Below, one piece after another: positions 1-6,521 of a DNA stretch of 11,960 nucleotides (positions are counted from its first letter, which is position 1; every line of letters starts with the position of its first letter). Position numbers and translations under genes: made by a program. Location of the stretch: the NCBI GenBank assembly GCA_041740975.1, contig JBGSKV010000069.1:1-11960 (forward strand), read 5' to 3'. Source of the stretch: JBGSKV01 sp041740975. GTDB taxonomy: Bacteria; Bdellovibrionota_B; Oligoflexia; Oligoflexales; JALZUQ01. A model generated the notes under the pieces. That model did not search any database. It was not told the DNA's origin and saw only the letters and a list, made by a program, of their open reading frames with translations.

Positions 1-2
1 GC

Positions 3-71
3 ATTGAGGCTGCTTCAGCCGACACCGCCCAGACAAATCTAAGCCGGGAGAACCGGGCCAATCAAACATAG
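3..71 (+). CDS. Possible 3' end of a rightward gene (5' part outside the window)
   Basis: Starting at base 3 a frame is open for 22 codons and ends in TAG at 69-71. The residues (polar, Ala-, Asn-, Thr- and Gln-rich, ending in RENRANQT) look like a helical C-terminus. The frame is followed by a strong hairpin at 115-133, as expected at the end of a transcription unit. The opposite strand is also open for a similar length from an ATG near base 69, so strand is not certain. No family can be recognised from 22 residues. Confidence 0.3.
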   Translation: MEAASADTAQTNLSRENRANQT

Positions 72-114
72 AAATGTAAACTGTGAGTGCGAAAGGCGGA
101 GCTTGAATGAAGTT

Positions 115-133
115 ACGGCCGCGGAGCGGCCGT
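115..133. terminator. GC-rich hairpin between two convergent gene ends
   Basis: ACGGCCGC at 115-122 and GCGGCCGT at 126-133 form a perfect 8-bp stem with a 3-base loop. It lies 19 bases past the TAA (153-155) of the leftward lipoprotein gene and 43 bases past the putative rightward stop at 71. On the + strand an eight-T run begins about 14 bases after the stem (147-154), and on the - strand there is no T-run. It is therefore a non-canonical terminator or a transcript-end stabiliser. Confidence 0.45.
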
Positions 134-152
134 TCAATAATCTATAGTTTTT

Positions 153-1079
153 TTAAAGTTCTTTGTGCTTGAGTAGATCCAGCCGAATAATCACTGTGTC
201 ACCCGCAAACCAAGTCGCTATCAATTTCCCCGCTCCAAAATCCACTAAAGATTTTACATCCAAAATAATTTTAATCAGCGTGAATGCTATTGGCTTCGTA
301 CTTGATTCAAAAAGTATTTGTTTTATGCCAAGCATCGGCGGAACTGTTTTCAATTCTGGCGGCAGATCGTCAAACCCTTGCGCATATCGAATCCAACGTA
401 TGACATCAGTAAAAGTGTAGCTTCCATCCGGAAGGGTTTGTTGCAACCCAGTCTGGAGCACTTGGATGCCTGCGGCTCCATTTATGCTTTGACCGGTATT
501 TGTTTCTGCCAAGAGTGGAACATGCACACGAAAACCTGAAAAATTCGCACCGGACGTAATCACTGGACCGAGGATAAATGGCGCGGGTGGTGTCATTTTC
601 ATTCGCGCTGCGGGGCTGCCATCCTTAGGAGCTGGCGCTAAGGTATATTTGACGCCAATGTATTTTCCCTGCGTTGGAATCAAAGTATCGGCAGGCAATT
701 GGCTGACATCCGGCGGGTTTAACAGCTTCGCGATGGGTATGTTAATTTCTTTTTCGCCAAGCACGGGTAAAGAGAACTTACATTTAAAATCAGCCTCCGG
801 AAAAATCATTTGCGAGTTAGAAAGAAGCTTGCCATCTATTGTACCGGTGCACTTTGGCGTCGCGTTGGGACCCTCATCTAACCCAGATTTTGCTGTAAAG
901 ATTTGTATTTTGAAATGCGACAAAAACGTTTCTCGCGCATCCGCAAGTCCTCCAATATATCCATCACCTACTGCCAGCGGACGGCGTTCAAGGGAACTCT
1001 CCGGAATCTCGATGAGACGCGCGCAGTTGGTGATAAGGAAAGCAATGGTGAATATAAAAAATGGACCGACAGTTTTCAA
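153..1079 (-). CDS. Putative lipoprotein, function unknown
   Basis: An unrecognised protein of about 308 residues, inferred to be lipid-anchored. I place the start at TTG 1079-1077 because GGAG (1088-1085) sits 5 bases before it and the product then begins MKTVGPFFIFTIAFLITNC, a classical short signal sequence with a Lys at residue 2. An earlier TTG at 1133 is in frame but adds 18 polar residues with no ribosome-binding site. Cys19 is the likely lipidated residue; the lipobox ITNC has Asn at -1, where Gly, Ala or Ser is usual, so anchoring is probable rather than certain. Two further cysteines (77 and 100) could pair. The middle (roughly 135-190) is rich in Pro, Gly and Ala. The rest looks like a beta-rich or mixed globular domain with no family motif I know. 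It is transcribed divergently from the deaminase gene and followed by the hairpin at 115-133. Confidence 0.72.
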   Translation of the reverse strand: MKTVGPFFIFTIAFLITNCARLIEIPESSLERRPLAVGDGYIGGLADARETFLSHFKIQIFTAKSGLDEGPNATPKCTGTIDGKLLSNSQMIFPEADFKCKFSLPVLGEKEINIPIAKLLNPPDVSQLPADTLIPTQGKYIGVKYTLAPAPKDGSPAARMKMTPPAPFILGPVITSGANFSGFRVHVPLLAETNTGQSINGAAGIQVLQTGLQQTLPDGSYTFTDVIRWIRYAQGFDDLPPELKTVPPMLGIKQILFESSTKPIAFTLIKIILDVKSLVDFGAGKLIATWFAGDTVIIRLDLLKHKEL

Positions 1080-1161
1080 AACTACTCCAATATTGGTTCG
1101 TGGGCTTGTCCTGATTTTATCGCAATTTGGCAACTTATGCCAGGCATCGCAAAGGCCATCG

Positions 1162-1210
1162 GACTCAAGGATCTCTGGAGTTTATTCTAGTAGGATCACT
1201 AACTTGAGTC
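1162..1210. repeat. Spaced 8-bp inverted repeat in the divergent intergenic region
   Basis: GACTCAAG at 1162-1169 and CTTGAGTC at 1203-1210 are exact inverted copies, 41 bases centre to centre (close to four helical turns). They lie between the start of the leftward lipoprotein gene and the start of the rightward deaminase gene. The arrangement would suit a dimeric regulator contacting two half-operators or a long stem-loop in a 5' leader. Chance occurrence of an 8-mer pair at this distance is not negligible. Confidence 0.3.
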
Positions 1211-1261
1211 GATTCATTCCCAAAAAAGTAGGTGTTGCTCAATTCTGCTGGTATTTCTAAT

Positions 1262-1681
1262 ATGACCGCTATGTTGAGACCAGAATTCAATAAAATTTAC
1301 ATGCAACTAGCGTTTAATCTTGCCGAGCGATCCACGTGCTCGCGATTAAAAGTAGGAACTGTTGTCACAAGTACAGACTTTCGCAAAGTTCTGGCTATCG
1401 GCTACAATGGTAACGCAAGTGGACTTGACAATAAGTGTGACCGAGAAGAACCAGGAAACTGTGGATGTCTACACTCCGAAGAAAACGCGGTTATTAATTG
1501 TGACAGCCCTCGCTTTGTCGAAAAAGTTGTGTTTGTCACACATCTGCCATGCTCAGCTTGTGCCAAAAGACTTATTAATTTGGGTAATGTAAAGAAAGTT
1601 TATTACGCCACGGACTATCGGAGCCAAGACTCTTTAGCTTTGTTCGATCGAGTTGGTATTGCTCATGAAGCAATGCGATGA
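1262..1681 (+). CDS. dCMP deaminase-family zinc nucleotide deaminase (ComEB-like)
   Basis: A zinc-dependent cytidine/deoxycytidylate deaminase-fold protein of about 139 residues. The family converts dCMP to dUMP, feeding dTMP synthesis in the cytoplasm. Visible motifs, numbered from ATG 1262, are RSTCSRLKVG near 23-32, GYNGNASG near 47-54, the zinc/catalytic HSE in CLHSEENAV (H71, E73) and the second zinc pair PCSAC (C97, C100). The order and spacing match the dCMP deaminase/ComEB group, although the usual HAE is HSE. The frame opens at GTG 1232, but family N-termini begin at about the RPEFNKIYM segment, so ATG 1262 or ATG 1271 is more likely; none has a strong ribosome-binding site. Its TGA overlaps the next gene's ATG (ATGA, 1678-1681), implying translational coupling to tgt. 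Substrate (dCMP, or another base or nucleotide) cannot be fixed from sequence. Confidence 0.85.
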   Translation: MTAMLRPEFNKIYMQLAFNLAERSTCSRLKVGTVVTSTDFRKVLAIGYNGNASGLDNKCDREEPGNCGCLHSEENAVINCDSPRFVEKVVFVTHLPCSACAKRLINLGNVKKVYYATDYRSQDSLALFDRVGIAHEAMR

Positions 1682-3720
1682 GTGAGCGACTCAAATTTAA
1701 ATTACAAGCGGAAGCACCAGGAAGTTCGGCGCGCGCGGCCACCTTTAAGACACTACACGGTGAGATACAAACTCCTCTTTTTATGCCAGTGGGAACGAAA
1801 GCAACGGTGAAGGGCTTACGAGTTGAAGAACTCGCTGCTGCCGGGTCGCAAATTCTTTTAGCAAATACCTATCACTTATTACTTCGCCCTGGCCCCGACG
1901 TCTTTAAAACATTTGGTGGAATTCATAAGTTTGCAAATTGGTCTGGGTCCGTTTTGACTGATTCTGGTGGTTTTCAGATTTTCTCTCTGCCGAACGCAAG
2001 GAAAATGGGCGAAGATGGAGCGTCATTTCGCAGTTATATTGATGGATCCGTGATTCATTTGTCTCCGGAAACCAGCATTGCTACACAAGTTGCTATTGGT
2101 AGCGACATTATGATGGTTCTTGATCAATGCATTCCTTCGACGTCCGATCACGATACTGCAAAAGAAGCAATGGAACTGACTCACCGTTGGGCGCAACGAA
2201 GTTTGATCGCTCGTGGAGAAAGTCCTCAGGCCTTGTTCGGGATTGTACAAGGTGCGCTTCACAAAGATTTGCGCGCGGAAAGCGCCAAAGTACTTAGTGA
2301 TATGTATTTTGATGGCTACGCCATCGGTGGATTGGCCGTTGGTGAGACAAAAGATGAACGCGAAGAATACACAGAGTTTAGTGCGGCAAGACTTCCTCGT
2401 CACAAGCCACGCTATCTTATGGGTGTCGGTACCCCCATTGATCTTTTGGAAGCGGTACATCGCGGCGTCGATATGTTCGACTGCATCATTCCCACGGCTC
2501 TATCGCAGCAGGGAGTAGCATACACGTCCATGGGCCGACTGCGTCTTAGACGTGGAATCTATAAGTTTGCTGAGGATGCCTTAGATCCAAGCTGCAAGTG
2601 CTACACCTGTGTGAACTATAGCAAAGCATATTTACATCATTTGCACAAAAGTGAAGAGACACTTGGCTGGCAGCTGACATCCATTCACAATTTAAATTTT
2701 TATCACCAACTTATGAACAGTATGCGCCAAAATATTTTGGCGGGAAATTTTCTCGGTTTCTACTTAAAACAGAAAGATTTACTGGCTCAGCAAGACGAAG
2801 TAAGACCGCCAGCAGTAGTGGCGGTCGCAAAACCCAAAAAGTCTCACGACCACCTTGGCGCCTTTGGTATTCACAAATCTGGCGACGGATTTTTTAGTAT
2901 TAAGCATCTAAGCTCGGGTGAAGTGATGCATCCCCATTCCGATCCTAACCTCGAAGCGCGTCGACTGTATATCGACCAGGCTTCACTTTCCGAAAGATTA
3001 GTGAGCCAGACCAACAAGGAGTTAGTGATTTGGGATGTCGGCCTTGGCGCCGCATACAACGCTATGGCCGCAGTTCGGTTCTATGAGGATTTTTGCAGTT
3101 TAGCCGAAGCAGGCACTGCCATTCCGCGACTTCGAATCATTAGCTTTGAAAATGATTTGAATGGCTTGAAGCTTGCCGTCAAGAACGTGGGAAGATTTCA
3201 ACATTTAAGACATCCCGCCCCACAATTTTTATTGCAAGATGGACGCTGGAAATCGAAACTACTACCGTTGACATGGGAACTGAGGGAAGCTGACTTTCTC
3301 ACCTCAATGCACAATGTCAGAAAGCCTAATTTTCTCTTCTATGACCCTTATTCTTATAAAACCAACCCAGAACTTTGGACGATGGAAGCTTTTCGCGCCA
3401 TTCACGAAATTTGCAAAGATGTCGATGCCGAACTTTATTCGTACACGGCTTCCACTCGGATTCGAGCTGCAATGCTCGGGGCCGGTTTTTTCGTCGCTAA
3501 AGGCGCGGGGAGTGGCGGTAAAACCGAAACTACAATTGCCCTGACTCATTTAGCCAGACGTAGACACGCCCAACTGAATTCAAATATCATTTTTTTATGC
3601 AAGAACTGGCTGGAACGCTGGGAAAAAAGTGATGCAAAGCATCCCCTGACGCTACAACCTCTGGATCAAAAGCAGTTTGAAACAGCTATTCGAATGCACG
3701 ATCAGTTTATTTTTACTTAA
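1678..3720 (+). CDS. tgt: tRNA-guanine transglycosylase fused to a MnmC-type SAM methyltransferase domain
   Basis: Residues 1-370 are a complete bacterial Tgt, which exchanges guanine 34 of tRNA Asp, Asn, His and Tyr for preQ1, the queuosine precursor. Visible are TDSGGFQ (D95), LDQC (D149), GIVQG (Q191), nucleophile D265 in GVDMFDC and zinc ligands C306, C308, C311 and H337, with the same spacing as the E. coli enzyme. The loop after the nucleophile reads PTALSQQG rather than PTRNARNG. After a linker (about 371-392), residues 393-640 resemble the methyltransferase part of MnmC (DUF752): GEVMHPHSDPNLEARRLY, SAM-binding WDVGLGAAYNA (452-462), acidic E491, DPYSYKTNPELWT (556-568) and a closing KTET segment. 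MnmC(m) completes mnm5(s2)U34; the FAD oxidase half is absent. Ordinary Tgt is about 375 residues, so the extension is real and in frame. The start overlaps the deaminase stop. The Tgt assignment is near certain; activity of the second domain is inferred. Confidence 0.92.
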   Translation: MSERLKFKLQAEAPGSSARAATFKTLHGEIQTPLFMPVGTKATVKGLRVEELAAAGSQILLANTYHLLLRPGPDVFKTFGGIHKFANWSGSVLTDSGGFQIFSLPNARKMGEDGASFRSYIDGSVIHLSPETSIATQVAIGSDIMMVLDQCIPSTSDHDTAKEAMELTHRWAQRSLIARGESPQALFGIVQGALHKDLRAESAKVLSDMYFDGYAIGGLAVGETKDEREEYTEFSAARLPRHKPRYLMGVGTPIDLLEAVHRGVDMFDCIIPTALSQQGVAYTSMGRLRLRRGIYKFAEDALDPSCKCYTCVNYSKAYLHHLHKSEETLGWQLTSIHNLNFYHQLMNSMRQNILAGNFLGFYLKQKDLLAQQDEVRPPAVVAVAKPKKSHDHLGAFGIHKSGDGFFSIKHLSSGEVMHPHSDPNLEARRLYIDQASLSERLVSQTNKELVIWDVGLGAAYNAMAAVRFYEDFCSLAEAGTAIPRLRIISFENDLNGLKLAVKNVGRFQHLRHPAPQFLLQDGRWKSKLLPLTWELREADFLTSMHNVRKPNFLFYDPYSYKTNPELWTMEAFRAIHEICKDVDAELYSYTASTRIRAAMLGAGFFVAKGAGSGGKTETTIALTHLARRRHAQLNSNIIFLCKNWLERWEKSDAKHPLTLQPLDQKQFETAIRMHDQFIFT

Positions 3721-3736
3721 TGCGTGAACCCACGCA
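3721..3736 (+). terminator. Hairpin immediately after the tgt fusion stop codon
   Basis: TGCGTG (3721-3726) and CACGCA (3731-3736) form a perfect 6-bp stem with an AACC loop directly after the TAA. The downstream sequence is CTCTTTG rather than a clean T-run, so it is a weak or non-canonical terminator. Confidence 0.4.
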
Positions 3737-3886
3737 CTCTTTGTATGAAAATGGTCTATTCTGAAACCAATTGATTGCGCCCACACCTTAACCGCCGATA
3801 TTTTTTGAATAAATTCTTTGGCAAAGGATTTGCTTAGGTGGACTAAAGGTAGACTAGTGGATGAATCCACAAGTACTCATGACGGC

Positions 3887-3892
3887 AGGGGA
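3887..3892 (+). promoter_or_regulatory. Ribosome-binding site deciding the start of the stress protein
   Basis: AGGGGA lies 4 bases before ATG 3897. The alternative in-frame ATGs at 3861 and 3879 lack a comparable site at proper spacing, which favours ATG 3897. Confidence 0.55.
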
Positions 3893-3896
3893 ACCT

Positions 3897-4856
3897 ATGT
3901 CTTACTTATATTCATATCCAGGATCTATACTACTGCCGCTGGCACTCGACCAATCCCGCAAAGAGGAGAAGGCGATTGAATTCGCTTTTTGGCTTGCCAA
4001 TACATTGGACCGACCAATCCATGCCATCAATGTCATTAGCTCCATGCAGTTTTTGCCGGAGACTATGGGCATGCAAATTGCGGCTCCGGCATTCACTTGG
4101 GAAATAGAAGATGCTGAAAACAAAATGCAGGAAACTTTGGTTGCCTATAGCACACGTCAAAATAATCATAAAACCAAAGTCACCACCAGGGTCCACATTG
4201 GAGATACCGCAAAATGGATCATTGCTGAATCATCTGCTTCTGCCGTTACGGTATTGTCATCGCATCCCCCGAAATATGGTTTTTTCAAGAAGTTTACTTT
4301 AATCAATCGCATATTGGCCGACTGTCAGGGACCTATAGCCGTCGTACCGCATGATAGTCATTTTGAGTTCCCTACCGCTCCACGACTTATGCTGGCCGAT
4401 GACCTTGAGGCTCATTCGATTGACGCTGTCAATTTTGCCGCGTGGTTCGCAAGCCGTTTTAGTCATGCAGAACTTACCCATTTACACGTGACCGGCGTTA
4501 CGCCCGACGTTCTAAAGACAGGAATGTCCCTGGCGTTAAGTGGCTCTTATAGCTTAAACGAAGCGAAGCCCGACTTTGAGGTCATACATGCGAAAATGTT
4601 GGAAGACTTGCAGAAGAAAATGATTCATCGTTTTGAAGACTGGTCAGGTGAAATGGAAAGAGCCAAAATCATTTATAACAAGATACTCGCGCAAGGTCAT
4701 GCGTCAGAGCAAATTGAGAAACTGCGCACCAAGGTCAACGCTCAAATTGAAATCTACGGCCAGCATCGAAGTTCACACTACACGGGATTTGGTAGGGTTC
4801 TTTTCGATTCGATGTTAAGCGCTAAGGTGCCCGTCGTTATTGTTCCGAATATTTAA
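3897..4856 (+). CDS. Tandem universal stress protein (two UspA domains)
   Basis: A soluble cytoplasmic protein of 319 residues from ATG 3897 (331 from ATG 3861). The first half runs from the strand SILLPLALD to GPIAVVPHD, and the second from RLMLADDLEAHSIDAVNFAAWFA to VPVVIVPNI at the C-terminus. Each has the alpha/beta Usp layout: an N-terminal strand ending in an acidic residue, a helix beginning near SIDAVNFAAW or EEKAIEFAFW, and a last strand IAVVP or VVIVP. UspA proteins act in stress endurance and often bind ATP through G-2X-G-9X-G(S/T). Here the motif is degraded in both halves: SSHPPKYGFFKKF in the first, and GQHRSSHYTGFGRVLFDS in the second, where the second Gly is Arg. Nucleotide binding is therefore doubtful or different. 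The gene stands alone after the tgt unit and converges on the kinase gene at 4941. Confidence 0.82.
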   Translation: MSYLYSYPGSILLPLALDQSRKEEKAIEFAFWLANTLDRPIHAINVISSMQFLPETMGMQIAAPAFTWEIEDAENKMQETLVAYSTRQNNHKTKVTTRVHIGDTAKWIIAESSASAVTVLSSHPPKYGFFKKFTLINRILADCQGPIAVVPHDSHFEFPTAPRLMLADDLEAHSIDAVNFAAWFASRFSHAELTHLHVTGVTPDVLKTGMSLALSGSYSLNEAKPDFEVIHAKMLEDLQKKMIHRFEDWSGEMERAKIIYNKILAQGHASEQIEKLRTKVNAQIEIYGQHRSSHYTGFGRVLFDSMLSAKVPVVIVPNI

Positions 4857-4872
4857 ATGACAATATTTTTGT

Positions 4873-4890
4873 TTCCGGTAAAAACTGGAA
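4873..4890. terminator. Weak hairpin between the convergent stress-protein and kinase genes
   Basis: TTCCGGT (4873-4879) pairs with ACTGGAA (4884-4890) as 7 bp including one G-U on the + strand, with an AAAA loop. It sits 16 bases after the stress-protein stop and 50 bases beyond the kinase stop. No T-run follows on either strand, so termination is uncertain. Confidence 0.25.
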
Positions 4891-4940
4891 CCGCCGATAC
4901 AATTTACAGAGGTTTGTCCACATAGCTGACAACACACTCG

Positions 4941-6428
4941 TTAAACATCTAAAATAGCTCGACCCTTCTCTGAGTGACCATCCGATAACACGGTAAATTG
5001 AATGACATTTGCCTTCGATTTCGTAGGAATGTCGATATAAAAAATGGTACCTTTTGGATGCCGATGCTCCACTCGAATTCGACCCCCGTGATTTTCTACT
5101 ATTTTCTTTGATACTGCCAATCCAAGCCCGACTCCTGGAATAGTGTCTTTAGTTGCGGCGGCCCGACGAAATGGCTCAAAAATATTGTTCTCTTCATGCT
5201 TTGGTATGCCTATTCCCTCGTCAGAAATAGAGACATGCGCCCAGTCGTCTTCTTGCATGACCTCAACAATAATGGCACCACCGTGCGGAGAATATTTTAT
5301 AGCATTGCTCAGCAGATTGTTGAGAACTTGCCCTATTCGATCGCGATCGCAACAGCACCAAATATCTTGAGTTGGTAGGCTCAAGGAGACATCGTGAGAC
5401 ATTGAACTATTGTTGAAGAGAACATAAGCGTCTTTGACTAATTGCGATAAGTTTACTTTTTGTAAACGTAAGTCAAGTTTGCCGGCTTCAATTCGAGAGG
5501 CGTCTAGCAAGTCAGAAACCAACCTCTCTAACATATTTGATTGTCGGGAAATGATATCGATGATTTCATTTCGCTCCTTGTCACTTGTAGCTTCACCGGG
5601 GCGCAATACGTCCGCCGACATCTTAATTGCGCTTATGGGATTCTTGAGGTCATGCGCCACGGACGCGAGGAACCTGAGCTGAGTATCTTTGTTGCGCTGA
5701 AGATCATGGGTGAGATTTTGAAAGGCTTCAGCAATAATTTGTATTTCCTTGACCCCTTTGTTTAGGGGCACTTGCGTTTGTCGATTGTTAATATACTCCC
5801 CGATGGAGCGAGCCAATGCTCGTAACGGATGGTACAAAATTCGTGAACCGATAAATCCCATCATTAAAAGAGACAAGATGAAGAAAGTTATAGTCGCATA
5901 ACCCATATAGTCAGCTAATAAATTGTCTCTCTCAGCACGTTTTGTTTTAAGATTAATTTGATTTTGATTAAGTGCCACTAGTTTCTCTAGGGCATCGTAA
6001 GCTTCTTCAAGGAGGGGTGAGGCAGAAAGGTACTCTTCCAAGGGTGACAAGTTCTTTTCTTCGACAGTATTGCGGGTTTTCAGGTACTCACGAATCGCAT
6101 CTTGAACGACGACGACCTGCGCCCCATCTTCAGGAAAACTAATGTTTTGTTCGACTAGTTTTGCGAGCTGTACCAGTTCAGCACGAGAAGCAATACTTTC
6201 GGCCTCAAAACGATCGTTTTGCGTAATGGAAAATAGAAAACGATCTCTATTGTGTCGCAATAGTGCAATTTCTAGTTCTTCAGAAAGATAGACACTTTGA
6301 TTGGCGAGTTTCATCGAAGACGTAACGTCATGTAAATCATCGGTGATTTTGATCAGCGCCCCGCCCAATAATATTCCCGCAAAGGCCCAGATAGTGCCAA
6401 TCAAAAGCCAAAGTCTGCGTAAGGTCAT
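4941..6428 (-). CDS. Membrane sensor histidine kinase (helical sensor, HAMP, HisKA, HATPase)
   Basis: A 495-residue inner-membrane kinase from ATG 6428. GGAGG (6442-6438) lies 9 bases upstream; a GTG at 6464 would add 12 residues but has weaker support. TM1 spans about 5-28 and TM2 about 174-197, enclosing a largely helical periplasmic region of about 145 residues with many charged heptad-like stretches. A HAMP segment (about 198-250) follows. HisKA carries H259 in FLASVAHDLKNPIS. The catalytic domain shows the N-box LLSNAIKYSP (N375), G1 DEGIGIP, F-box FEPFRRA and G2 GVGLGLAVSKKIV. All residues for autophosphorylation are present. No response regulator gene is adjacent, so it is an orphan in this window. 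The membrane protein gene 93 bases upstream on the same strand may share its transcript; no promoter is evident in that gap. The signal is unknown. Confidence 0.93.
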   Translation of the reverse strand: MTLRRLWLLIGTIWAFAGILLGGALIKITDDLHDVTSSMKLANQSVYLSEELEIALLRHNRDRFLFSITQNDRFEAESIASRAELVQLAKLVEQNISFPEDGAQVVVVQDAIREYLKTRNTVEEKNLSPLEEYLSASPLLEEAYDALEKLVALNQNQINLKTKRAERDNLLADYMGYATITFFILSLLMMGFIGSRILYHPLRALARSIGEYINNRQTQVPLNKGVKEIQIIAEAFQNLTHDLQRNKDTQLRFLASVAHDLKNPISAIKMSADVLRPGEATSDKERNEIIDIISRQSNMLERLVSDLLDASRIEAGKLDLRLQKVNLSQLVKDAYVLFNNSSMSHDVSLSLPTQDIWCCCDRDRIGQVLNNLLSNAIKYSPHGGAIIVEVMQEDDWAHVSISDEGIGIPKHEENNIFEPFRRAAATKDTIPGVGLGLAVSKKIVENHGGRIRVEHRHPKGTIFYIDIPTKSKANVIQFTVLSDGHSEKGRAILDV

Positions 6429-6521
6429 CCGAGGCCACCTCCATTCACCGGCACTATGTAGCACTTGCTGAGCCCACCGTCCACCGGGAAGCGCCGTTGG
6501 AGCATGGCTTTACTAATGTGG

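Noticed and set aside
649..1260. A 203-codon rightward open frame opposite the lipoprotein gene
   Set aside because: It has no recognisable domain or ribosome-binding site and is low-complexity Ser/Arg-rich, while the opposite strand has a signal peptide, lipobox and GGAG start.
2023..2460. A 145-codon leftward open frame inside tgt
   Set aside because: It is antisense to the conserved Tgt catalytic core, so it is a shadow frame.
1678..3720. Tgt relative DpdA or other 7-deazaguanine DNA-modification enzyme
   Set aside because: The protein has the full housekeeping Tgt zinc site and catalytic motifs, and no DNA-modification partners lie nearby.
3790..4899. AACCGCCGATA present both before (3790-3800) and after (4889-4899) the stress-protein gene
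   Set aside because: An 11-base match is expected by chance many times among all pairs in 12 kb; there is no extension or further copies.
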